A DNA stretch of 64,000 nt, taken from Echria macrotheca. Its lineage: Eukaryota; Ascomycota; Sordariomycetes; Sordariales; Schizotheciaceae. The number at the start of each line of letters is the position of its first letter. Positions within the stretch are counted from its first letter, which is position 1. The stretch lies in NCBI GenBank assembly GCA_030411725.1, contig MU839828.1, forward strand, positions 3,100,001-3,164,000. Direction: 5' to 3'. The position numbers were made by a program, and so were the translations under genes. Below the pieces are notes generated by a model. The model was not told the DNA's origin. It worked only from the letters and a program-made list of their open reading frames with translations, and made no database searches. Positions 1 through 10,649 of the stretch are shown here, in pieces.

Positions 1-702
1 TACACAAACCAAAGGGCAAGGTCACGAACGGTACAAGTACGTTTACGAGGGTATCATGGTATTACTCGTGCTGATGTGCGATCAGAGTCCGCTCAGAGGA
101 AACGGCTCTGTCAACCTCTTCCATCACCAGGAACGCCTCTCTCGTCGGGAAACTACCACTACGACTCCATCCCCAATACACCTAGGACCCCTCCCGTATC
201 GAATACGGCTGGTCCATGGCCTAGGCCTAGCTTCCCCCTCCCGGGTCTAAATTCCTTCACATCAGCCCTGCGAAGCTCCCGACAAGGAGCTTGTCCCAGC
301 GCTGGCATGAAGCCAATCCGATCCAAGCCTTGGATCATGCTAGCGCTGGCTTGCCTAACTTAGCTCCCCAGTCTGTTAATACTGTGGTAGTCCTGGCTGA
401 TGGCGGTGGTGGCCGTGGTGGGTGCCTACGCCACCGGCCGCCCACCCTGTATTTCATTGCGTCAGGATCTTTCGCCACGATTGAAACGTAATCAGTGTGG
501 TGACGGCGGGCCGGTTGAGGCAGTGACTGCGGATGAATTTTAGGGCTCCGAGGGAAGCTCGGGAAAGAGTCAAGACTCGCAAGACCCTTAGGACTCCGTC
601 TCCTCTGCATGTTCGCCGATATCTCACTTTGACTGACATCGAGCGGTGGTCCTGCTCCTCGTGAGTGGGACGACATGACTGACGAACTCCGTGTCTTATG
701 CC
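1..702. other. gene-free left edge
   Basis: Several overlapping open frames of 60-120 codons lie here on both strands, but none has recognisable domains, a convincing composition or splice partners. The stretch probably contains the 3' untranslated region of the minus-strand gene that ends at 703 and intergenic DNA. I see no RNA gene or repeat in it. Confidence 0.5.
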
Positions 703-1861
703 TCAAATAAACCTCATGTCGAGCGGCGTACCGACAATATTGGGTTTACCGCCAGGATCCTTAAACTTGTGTATCCGGCCGCCCGGAGGCTCGTCATATT
801 GGTCGCTCACGTAAGTGTCCCTTGACCCATAACCCGCGTCGTTGCCAGAGTCCCTGCCCACCCCATAGTACCTGTTCAGAAGTTGTTGGCGCTGGTAATT
901 ACTATCTCCTGGCGTGTGCATGACGTCTGCTGGCGAGGAGTACGTAACGTCTGCTGGCCCATATGATCTCGACTCCGTTACTTTCACGTTGTTATACCTT
1001 TGGCGTTTGCTGACAGGGTCTTCATGATGTCTCACGATCCGAGGCACTTGAAGTGGACGCCCAAATCGAGGAGGCACTTGAAGTGGACGCCCAAATTGAC
1101 GACGATACTTCTCCTCGTCTGAGATGTCATCTACAATGAAATCACTTTCGCTGACTTCATCTTCGATTAAAGGACGGCGTTTATTGGGAGTCACCAATCC
1201 ATCGTCCGAATCCGATCCCAGCTGGAACTTCTTTGTCTTAGGGCGGGAAGATTTCGGTCTCGGGCGATCTTGGTGGCCAATGTCCGAGGCCACCGACTCA
1301 TCGTCCGAAATCCGTCCCAGCCGGAAAGCCATTTTCTTAGGGCGGGAAGATTTCAATCCAGGGCGATCTCGGTGGCCAGGTACGTAAGTCGTGACACGGT
1401 TAGAAAGTCTTGGGCGACTAGGGTCTTCGATTTCAGATGACACGAATTCAAAGTCAACCCCCGGCATGTCAGACGACGAGGTTGCTTTCACGTCTCCTAA
1501 TACACGGCCTAGCAATTCGGTGTTGGGTTTCTGGGTTCGATCGCTGCGCTGCGAGATACATATATTAGTGACGGCGGACACGGCTAGCGATTTAGCAACA
1601 TACCGATTTATTTGCAGCCTTGGATATGCCACCACATAACACCTTGTCCAGGGCCATCAGTTGGCGCTTCCGCACCACCCTGTCGTCGGTAAAGTCCTCC
1701 GAGATGGTATGTTGGTTCCGAAGCCGTTTCTCGCGAAGGTTAACGACCGATGCGCTGCTCTGCGAATTCCCGCTCCCAAGGCTTCCTCCATAGCCGCTGT
1801 CGCTTGGTTTGATCGAAGACACGAACTTGCTGGGGTGGTAGGTATACCGACGGTCGGTCAT
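703..1861 (-). CDS. unknown Ser/Arg/Asp-rich protein with internal repeats (367 aa)
   Basis: Two exons, 1861-1604 and 1548-703, join in phase across a 55-nt intron with a GTATGT donor, a CACTAAT branch sequence and a CGCAG acceptor. The chosen start is the first in-frame ATG. The 367-residue product has no domain I can name. It is hydrophilic and probably disordered, with acidic SDDE and SDSDDG patches and KSSRPK basic blocks. Two repeats are visible: a block around DRPRPKSSRPK occurs twice, and FGRPLQVP occurs twice in tandem, matching a nearly perfect 28-nt DNA duplication at about 1041-1098. Mixed basic and acidic low-complexity sequence suggests a nuclear or scaffold role, but that is a guess. 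It is divergent from the DUF7708 gene that starts at 2268, with about 400 bp between the two starts. Exon structure is well supported; function is unknown. Confidence 0.7.
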
Positions 1862-2267
1862 CACGAAATGCTCTGCGTTAGTAGGTCAGCAGAGAAGCCA
1901 TCGCGTACATCGCAAACTTACCCTAAAGGTCGGGTCGCACTCTGATAACAATTCTGGCTTTGGACGACGACGTTACCGATGTGAACTGGTGGAGGAAGGT
2001 GATGAGGCAATGGAGATTGCACAGCATGGTGACCCCGCGACTGAGGCTGAGCACAACTTCGTGCTGGCGACCTCCCGTGATTGGACCAGCCTGGCCAGCA
2101 CACCTGCAGCGCTTCAGCCCCGACTGCGCTTCCCAGACTGCTGGTGGCATAAATGGGCCTGAAGTGATGGATGGCCAAGGCAGACACAGCCGGAAGACTT
2201 GCCATACAAATGAGCCGTCAGCTCCCGGGTCCAAAAACCATCACCACGAACCGCACCTTCAGAGACC
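1862..2267. promoter_or_regulatory. shared divergent promoter region
   Basis: About 400 bp separate the start codons of two divergent genes, the unknown repeat protein to the left and the DUF7708 protein to the right. Both promoters and both 5' untranslated regions must lie here, so the pair may be co-regulated. No TATA box or named operator stands out. Confidence 0.45.
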
Positions 2268-3930
2268 ATGGGTGATTTACTACAGGAAGACGACGATGTG
2301 CGGGCGTGGTATCTCGCGGATGCCGGCAAACATGACGTCGCTGAGGAAGCCTACCGCGAGGCTGTCGAATATCTCAAGCGGGAGTTCAAACACAAAACCA
2401 AGACAATTGCCTGGATCGAAAACAGACAGTCGCTTGAAGAGATTCGGGACGAGGCGGAACAGGTTGAGGCCAACTATGCTGCTGCCAGCGCACCGAAGAA
2501 GACCGTCCTGCACTTCATGCGCAAGATATCAGCATGGATCATGTTGTACGGACAAGTCCTCGACACCTTGGCACAGCATCATCCCGAATATGTCTCGCTG
2601 GCGTGGGGAGCTGCCAAGTTCCTCCTCATGGTATGTAATCCGTGAAAAAGAAGCGCGGGTCGGGCTCACCATACCGTAGGGTGTTCTCAACCATGAGAAA
2701 CTCACGACGGGTATAACCCAGGCGCTTAAAGACGTCGCCAGTGTGCTCCCTCGGATGGAGCTCCACGCGAAGCTGTACCCAACGGAGAGAATGAAGGACA
2801 GCATGGCCCGCCTATACGCTCATATTCTCCTTTTCCTCCGACAGGCGGTCAAGTGGTTCTCGCGCAACTCGGCAACCCGCGCCATCTCGGCCATCATCAG
2901 CCCCTTTGAGATCAAGTACAAGGGCCTCATCGACGGTATCCGCAACTGCGCAGAGGCCATCAACGGCGAGGCCGACGCAGCGACCAAAGCTGAGATCAGG
3001 GGGATCCATGTCGAGGTCCGCCAGAATACCGAGGGCATTATGCGACTGGACGAGGCCATCGCCCGGAATCACGAGGCTCACGAGGTACGACTGAACGAGG
3101 TCAACGCGAAACTCGACAGCATCCGCGTCGAGATCAAGGAAATCTGGCAGACGAGTTCAGCCATTCAGGGCACTGTTCAGGACACGCGCAGTCGGGTTAT
3201 TGATCTCCAGCTGAACGAGGTGCTGAACAACCTGAAGCCAAAGAACGTGCCAGAAGAGGTGCTTCAGAGACAGCAAGCGCTAGTCAGGCGAGCCAGTCCA
3301 TGGGTCGACGATAACCCTGCAACGGTGGATCTGATTCGGCGTCTGGGGATATGGATATCCAGTCCTGATTCTCCTCTGCTTATCCTGCAAGCCAACGCGA
3401 GGGCAAAGTTGCATGCAAAAGAGCTTGCCATCGAGTTGATTAGCGTTATCGAGCCAGCCCGGGTGGCTGTGGCGTGGCACTTGACTGAGGGCAGTGAAGA
3501 GGGGGCCGGCGATAGGGTCCTATTGATACGCAGCTTCATCTTTCAGATCATGAGAAACTCGGCGGAACTGATTGGCTCTGAGGGCTTGGACGCTGCCAAG
3601 TTCCAGTCGAACCACAGCGACGATGAATGGCTGGAGTTGTTCTGCACGCTGGTGGCTCGGCTACCAAAGTGTTTTCTTCTTGTCGAGATGAGCGAGCAGG
3701 GAGCCCCGGACATTTTGGGGATGTTGGAGGCCGTGGCTAGTCGATGTGTTTCCACTGCTAAGATTTTGGTGCTTGGGAATGGGGAGTTGACGGGCTCGCC
3801 GGAGAATGGGCATATCACGACGGTGATAACGGTGCAAAAGCCGGCACCTCCTCCAGTACATCTTCGACGACCAAGGACGAGACAGAATCCGCGGGCGCTC
3901 GCCTGGGCTGGAGTGAAGAAACAGTTTTGA
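2268..3930 (+). CDS. DUF7708 / NACHT-like protein with degenerate P-loop (537 aa)
   Basis: Exons 2268-2630 and 2680-3930 join in phase 0 over a 49-nt intron (GTATGT...CCGTAG) to give 537 residues. Residues 1-180 or so match the fungal DUF7708 helical domain found at the N terminus of many NLR-like proteins; the segment running from LAWGAAKFLLM into GVLNHEKL is diagnostic. A coiled segment follows (VRQNTEGI, NEVNAKLDSI), then a strand-helix unit starting PLLILQANARAKLHAKE. This sits where a NACHT Walker A loop would be, but it has no GxxGxGK[ST], so nucleotide binding by that loop is unlikely. A Walker-B-like CFLLVEMSEQ follows at about residue 450. There are no WD40, ankyrin or TPR repeats after it and the protein ends in a basic tail. 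Proteins of this family are thought to act in nonself recognition or signalling; the specific role here is unknown. The C-terminal end could continue in an exon I did not find. Confidence 0.82.
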
Positions 3931-4689
3931 GAGAGGAGCTTGTAAGGTGATATTCGCGACTTTCTCGACTCCCGCAGGATTCTTTGCGTCAACCGGCCAT
4001 CAAGCGTTGGTCTAGTCCGGCGTGACCCAGCAAATAAGCTTGAAGACTCTGTTCGGCAGAGGTGGGCGGACAGCCGCTGCCGACCTAGGTGTATCGGTCG
4101 ACTACGATGTATTAGAACGTTGTTATAGGAGGAACGAGGGGCTATCGAAGCGTAGCGGCGTCGAATGACACATGAGGCCGTAGACTTCTGACTGGTGGCG
4201 AGGACGGTGATTGATCCAGGAGCAGGTATCAGTCTGGTGCGAGGACGGCGAGCCGCGACTGGGGGCATAGGGGCAAAGGGTTCCGAAGAGAAGATCACAG
4301 AATGATGATGGCGGATCCGTTTAAAAGAAGGAGGCAGACGTGTGAAGCGCCAGATCGAGTGACGCGAAATAGGACGAAGGTTGACCAGTGGAAGAAGAGA
4401 GAAGCTGGTAGCGCATCGCACCTTCCCATCAGATCTACCAATGCCGTGTCCTGGCCTGGTGCCTGGCCCGTTTCGCTTCTTACCTGGTACGTTCTCTGCG
4501 ATAAGGTCCTTTTGTGGCCAAGGACCTCATCGGTCAGAAAAAAATCTGATGACAGCTCGAAGTGAGATTTCAGAGCGAGCGGTAGACGGATCCGTGCAAA
4601 TATTGCAAATATACCCATTCATTCCCGTTCCACTTCTACCAACAAGAAACCCCCATCAAAACCAAAAGACATTCAAGAACCCACACGCC
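3931..4689. other. convergent intergenic region
   Basis: This lies between the 3' ends of the DUF7708 gene and the pseudokinase gene. Antisense open frames here are shadows or chance frames. I see no RNA gene; it should hold two 3' untranslated regions. Confidence 0.5.
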
Positions 4690-6046
4690 TTAGAATTCGC
4701 TTCCAATCTCTCTCGCCGCCGCCCTGTGGACCCGATCGATGCGCTCCTGGTTCTTCACCCGCGCGTACAAATCATCAAACACATCGCGGAACAGCACCCC
4801 GTCGGGCGTGGTCTCAGCCCACACGGTGAACCAGCCCCAGGCCGCGTCCAGCACCTCGCTCGCCAGCACGTCCTCGGTGCGCTTCAGCCTCAGCATCTTG
4901 GCCACCAGTTCGCACAGCTTGGGCGAATAGTCGGTCACGCGCCGCAGCGCCTCGTCGATATTGACATCCCTGTAACCGCACTCGGCCGCGCTGTGCGGAC
5001 AGGGCTGCCACGGCTGTCCCTCGGCCATCATCCTGTCGTCCCACGTCATGTGGTTGCAGCCGCATCGCCTGCATTCCTGGCCCTTGGCGTTGAAGACGGT
5101 GCCCGCGACGCCCGGGATCGGGAAGCCCGTCATCATCTCGAAGAGGACGGCGCCGAGGTCGAAGATCTCGGTGCCGCGGGAGAAGGGCCGTTGGTCCTTT
5201 TTTGTCTCGTTAGCCACGCACCTCCTTGGGTCTGGGAACGATGATACTAACAAATGAGAGCTCTTCTTGTAACCCTAGCTCTCCTTTGTTCTCATCCTTG
5301 ATGCCCTTGTCCCATGTGGATTTCCATTCCTTGATCTGGCCCAGCGTCGCCGGGAAGTTCGACTTGACCGTGACCACCGGCGCCTTCACGTCCCCGGAAA
5401 CATATGGGTACCCGATGACCTGGCAATACTCTAGCGGCGCTAGCTTGACAGTACCATAAGTCTCGATCCCCCTCGGCTTCTGGAACAGGATGGTCTGGCT
5501 GCTAATGTGCGTGTGGAACACGGGCGTCCACGGCTCCGTGGGCTTCTGCACACCCCGCACCCGCTTGCACCGGCCGGACCCGTCTTCGCTGTCGAAGGCG
5601 GTATACGTGTCCCGGATGCCCTCGTGCAGCCACTGCAGCGCGCGCAGCACGCCGAGCGTGACGTGCCAGATGAGGCTTTCGGGGAGGAAGCCTGTCGTGG
5701 TACGCTTGCACGGCGTGGTATCCTTCCGCAGAAGCGACTCGACGTTGCCGGCATCACAGTAGTCGTACAGCAGATAGATATCCGGCTGCTCGGCCTCGAG
5801 ATCCTGGACGACGAAGTGCGCGCCGTGGAGCGAGACTAGGTTCTCATGGTTGAGGAGGTCAGAGGCCGGTTCGAGGGAGCTCGAGAGAAGCGCGTGCAGG
5901 ATGGGGTTCTGCTCCTCGGAGGGGAGTAGTTCACCGATGAGAGTTTCGTTGTCGATGTGGCGGCGGACGAGGATGCGCTTCGAGGGCTCGAGGTAGCAAA
6001 GCAGGGTCGTCATCTTGGCTGACTTTGGGTGTTGATGGGAAGTCAC
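4690..6046 (-). CDS. fungal protein pseudokinase (433 aa)
   Basis: Exons 6046-5252 and 5196-4690 join in phase 0 across a 55-nt intron with a GTTAGT donor, a GCTAAC branch and an unusual AAG acceptor. The 433-residue product keeps the kinase fold signature: N-lobe YLLYDYCDAGNVESLL, helix E LIWHVTLGVLRALQWLHEGI, and the C-lobe GTEIFDLGAVLFEMMTG. The catalytic residues are gone. There is no glycine loop, the HRDLKPxN site reads HTHISSQTI near residue 178, and the DFG site reads APLEY. A CRRCGC cluster in the C-lobe could bind zinc. It should therefore act as a binding or scaffold protein rather than an enzyme. Translation could start at M1 or at M12. The next gene upstream is an F-box protein on the same strand. 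Confidence 0.78.
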
Positions 6047-6280
6047 AATATACCTGACTACCGATTTTTCAGCCAGGAGTAGTCATTTATTTGAAAGGAT
6101 GCAAATTTATTTCCTTGGGTGGATGAGGAATGCTCGGCCGTGGCACATCCTTTGTTGTGGCCCCTATTCCAGAGCCCCTTTCCGAACCCGGAAGGCGTAC
6201 ACAAAGAATACGGCTCCGCATTAATCGCACCCAACAGGCTCGGCCAATCCAAAAGCGGTCATTCGAAAGTACTGACTGTG

Positions 6281-8070
6281 TTAGCGGTGCTTGACAATGC
6301 TGTGGTATTGTGAGTGCCTTACATCGAAACTCGCCACGAGGGAATGTCCCCCGAACGGACCTGTAATCAGCGTTTCATTCGTTGATCCAGCCGACGCCAT
6401 ATCGCCAGTCCATGGAGAAAGGCGTGATCCGCCATCGGTTTGCAGAATGATCCTAATAGCGCGAACAGCGTCATCGTCGACGTGCACCCAGAAGCCAGAG
6501 ATACTCTCTCCGGGGAGCAGTTCCACCAGAATTTCCCGGTGATCAGCCACATAACCAATCTTTTTCTTCTCGTCGTGAGAAGTCTCTCGGACGGAGAGCC
6601 CGGAGATATACCGCTCCCCGGCCATGTCGACAACCGAGACCCCCACGGCAGCAATATCCCGCCCAAGCGTCAGGGACACAGTCTCGCCAACACGCTCAGC
6701 GCCATCGTCGCGCGTCACCAGGGCCGAGACGCAGTTTATCTCGCGCAGCACTTTTCCGGGGTGATCATCCCTTTCTCGGTTCTCAGTCAGCTGGTCAACC
6801 CACACGAACCGATCCCCCGCGAGCGGCGTCGGCGCCGCATCTTTCCACCACCGCGCATGTAACTCTGCCACGGGACGCAGCCGCTCCCACCAGTACCGCC
6901 GTTTCGCAAGCCATGCGCTCGTCAAGGCCGATGTGGGCATATCATGTGAGAGGTACTTATTTTGGTAGTTCGCAACAGCCGCGCGGATTCGAAAGTACAG
7001 CGCGCGCCAGTCCCGGTCCGTGTCCGGAATGGATCCGGATCCGGGCGTAACTCCCGATGGCCCTACTTCCCCGGTGGTGGTCGGCGCCGCAAATGCCATT
7101 TCAAAGTCCGGGTCGAATCGGCTTTTCCAGAATCGGTCGGGAAGCAGATGTACCTGCGTAGCGAGCGCCACCGCTCTTGAGGCCAGGCGCAGGTTTACCA
7201 GGTCCGATGTGCGCAGGATGCACACGAGACGTCGGGTGAGGATCTCGGTGGGGAGTGCGGCGAAGATGTCTTCCCCAATATCATGCGGTGCACGGATTGG
7301 CAAAGAAGGCGTAGGGATTCCGAGATCTTCCAGGGAAGAAGTCGGACCAGTGTGGTAGCTGTCGATCCCGAGGAGGTCCCGCTCTAGCGCGTCGAAACTC
7401 GGAGGTCGGTGGATCCCCACCCGGCGCGGGAATGACTTCCGCCGCCCGGTGGTCCGGGTTTTGTCCAAAGGTCCGAGGAGGAGGAGCCGGGGCGTGTCGA
7501 AGCGGCGAGTGGATTCTGCTGTGAAGGGCGTAAAGTTCCAGTTCAGCGCGGCTAGGGCCCGGCTCCAGGTTGTTGCGCAGGCGGTTATCTCTGCGGTGTT
7601 CTGGGAGGGGAGTTGTGATGTGACGATTTCTGAGGGGGGGACAAAGTTTTAGCATCTTATTCATCGTGGAGATGTTCAATTGGGGATGGGGGGGAGTGCA
7701 CACCCCAACAATCATGGTGAACTCGCCATTTCCATACACCATCGTGATACACCGGCGCCGTGAGTTTCTGTTCAGTACCGTCCGGCTGGGGGATTGTAAA
7801 TGTCGGGAGGCCTGCTGCCTCTGTGAGTGAATCCGGCAGTCGCCGGCCCGGAGGGGATATATCTGCTACCCCGGACCGGTGTGAATATGTCACGACCCTG
7901 CACGTCGCGAGAGGTTCGATCTCGTGCCGACACAGCCAGCATGTATAGTCTGGCATGCGGAGGAGGGTAGACATCGTGGATGGTGACATGGCTCGAAATG
8001 AAGGGACGGTTGGACTATCTGGGCGGAAGGGGTTGGTTGGGACTGTAAGACAGAGTGAGAGTGTGTCCAT
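6281..8070 (-). CDS. F-box protein, DUF7600-like (571 aa)
   Basis: Exons 8070-7704 and 7629-6281 join across a 74-nt intron (GTGTGC...CCTCAG, branch near GCTAAAAC); joining restores DCW-E-IVTSQLPSQ in one frame. The N terminus has CWLCRHEIEP and VHHDCWE, a Cys/His arrangement common at the front of fungal F-box proteins of this type. At about residues 250-310 lies the F-box itself: LPTEILTRRLVCILRTSDLVNLRLASRA, then FWKSRF. The rest (RYWWERLRPVAELHARWW, EILVELLPGESISGFWVHVD) resembles the beta-rich substrate-binding half of the DUF7600 family. By family knowledge it would bridge a substrate to the SCF ubiquitin ligase through Skp1; the substrate cannot be told. It is 234 bp upstream of the pseudokinase and on the same strand. 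Confidence 0.8.
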
Positions 8071-10649
8071 GTTCTGTTCTCAGACTTATTTCCCTGCTTG
8101 GTATTTAGAAGGATGACCGACTAGTGGGGATGGAGTTTGCTACTTTGGGGCTTGAAGGTGCAGTTGACAGTTTCGGGGTATGTCATTGGTGTGTTGGGCT
8201 TTGGAAGGATGGGGTTGGCGGTTCCGGCTGGGTGGGAGCGAATCGCTGGTTGTGGTCGGCGGTTAACTGGATTCAATACGGATTAGTCTACAGAATCATT
8301 GAATTGAGTGAACTGGCGGACCAAAAGCCGTACCAGCAAAAGATTACTAGATTCAATCTTTTAAATCTTTTACAGAAAATCAGACTCGCATCTTTTTGCG
8401 TGCCCGTGATCACCCCTTTTCATCGGGGCACTCTTTACTCTTTCTACTCATTGTCTCTAAATGCATCGCATTCCCGTAGAGGCAAGATATATTTCTCGTT
8501 GCGTGGCATATGATAGGAAAGCCCCACACTCTTCCCGGCATTACCACACTGCTGAATATAGTTATTGCTCTAGCATAAGTCACCCGTTCAAGATGACTTC
8601 TCAGGAGATAGTTTCCCCGCGGCAGGAAACCAGTTCGGCCAAGCTAGCTTTACCGTAGCATCTAACGGGACTAAGAAACTGAGCATCTCCTTTTCTCCCA
8701 CATGATGAACAAATATCCTCACATCGCCCCCAACTTCTCAACTCCTAAACACCGATCCCACCGAAAAAAAGAAGACTCAACACAGTTTAATTATACCTAC
8801 CCAACTTCCTTATTAATCCGTACCTCCACCAGCCACCTCTGCCGTACTCAGCCTGTTAACAATACACCCTCCCACAAACCTGACACAACTTACCTCTAAG
8901 TCAACCACCCACCAACCAACAAAAAAAAAACAAAAAAAGAAAAGATCACCACATCCCGCGACAACCCACCCGACAAACACCCGATACGACGATCCATCAC
9001 CGATCACATCACTCAAGCCACAACAAGTAGATCTCCTCCCGCTCGCAACCACATCCCACCAGCCAGCCGGTTCATCTTTCCCTTATTTCCTCCGAAGAAA
9101 CTTAAAAAGGTAAAGTCCAACCACTCCTTGGCAGGTTCCTTGGCCGGCATCATTGAGGGTGATGATCCGCGTTCCAGAACGTTATGAAACCACTGCCAAG
9201 AAATTCCTTCCTTCCCCCATTCTCTCTCTCTCTCTCATACACCTTTGGTCAGCGAAATCCGGACTGCCGGGTTCCGGGTGCCGGCGGGAGTGAACAATTT
9301 GAAAACTTGAAATGGTCGTGTGAATGGTGGGCGCGCGTATACCTACCTTACTTTACCTAACCTACCTACCTACTCTACCCGCCAACCGTTCCCCAGGCCA
9401 GGCAATCATCCACGAGATATTCCGTAATGGTGCGACACCCTGCCCCCCACACATATGTACGGGCAGGCATGTAGTTGACACCAGCCGGGTGATGTTTCCG
9501 TTTCTAAACCCCACCACCTCTTTCTCGTTCCAGTCCACTGCAACAAAAACACGGCAACAGAAAAAATGAACAACTTCAATGCCGTCCCACCCGTCGTCGG
9601 AGAGAAAAGAAGCAAACCTTATCTTCCCGACCTTAAAAAACCTCCATCTCGCATTATGCATCCGCCACCCGGTTTCTCATTTCTCTATTCCCAGCGTGTT
9701 TCCGCGTGATACATGTGCCTTGGCCAACTCGAGAGCCAGCAAACCCAAACCTCTCAGACCAGGCGGGGCAGACGGTGGCTATTTAGCTCCGTCTACAGGG
9801 ACTTCGTTCCATAGTTAGTTAGAAGATCATCGATGAGTTTGAGCCATTTCTGCACGCTTTGCTTTTGTTGTTGTTTTGGCCCATCAACCAGTGAATCCAA
9901 GTATATATCTATCTCTAGACCATTCATGTTGGTATCCCGCGCGCGTACTACATATAATCATAACTACATCTGTATATATACAATGCGTGTATGAATATAT
10001 ATACTTCCTCATCTCACCACCTCCTATGTATTCAAGTCCCATCCTCCTCGAAACGCCTAACAGCCCCTTCCTATCCCGTCCAGTTCATGAGATACATAAC
10101 ATGATAACCACAGCCGGAAAGCAGCTAGTTTCTGCTGCTGAGTGGGCGAAATAACTCGACGTAAAATAAAAATGAGTGTGTTCATGTCACACCACGATGT
10201 TGCCGCCCTTGCATTCCGGCCCACGGCGAGGGAAGGGCACAAAAACCCGGGACCGGGAAAAGAGGACGGAAAAAGTAACGAGAGAAGAGGGTTTCGGATT
10301 CAGAATGTGTGAGGGTGTATGTGTGTTTGTTTGCGACGATCGTAAAGAATTGTCCGGTCGATCTCGCCCCCTTTTTTTTCCGTTCCTCGACTTCTTCTCC
10401 CGAAATTTCCCAATTTTCCAGTGTTTTGATTCCCCTCTTCCTTTCCACATCCCTTCCCCGGTATAAATACACTTCCTTGGTTGGATAAATGAGCGTGCCC
10501 AAGGAACGATAAAGTTTGTGCCCACACGGTCTGTGATAGTTCGTGACGAAGAAATCGTCTCGATAGCTTGTCGATGGCGGTGATGTCGCCGGGCAATAAT
10601 GCGCACATTCGAATCGGCCTGTGCTTGCTCGCTGGGTTTCGCTCCATGT
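8071..10649. other. gene-free stretch, 2.6 kb
   Basis: Open frames are short and not domain-bearing. The stretch holds a TC microsatellite at about 9221-9236, a CCTA-type simple repeat at about 9340-9376, and TA-rich DNA around 9900-10010. It contains the F-box gene promoter on the left and the 3' untranslated region of the ZIP gene on the right. I see no RNA gene. Confidence 0.5.
9340..9376. repeat. CCTA-type simple repeat
   Basis: Imperfect tandem ACCT/CCTA units (acctacctta ... cctacctacctac). The same motif in its TAGG form recurs at 51.5-51.6 kb and near 53.7 kb, so it is a recurrent intergenic simple repeat in this genome. Confidence 0.75.

Noticed and set aside
3543..4421. 292-codon minus-strand frame near the DUF7708 gene
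   Set aside because: It mostly overlaps the DUF7708 exon in antisense and shows no domain.
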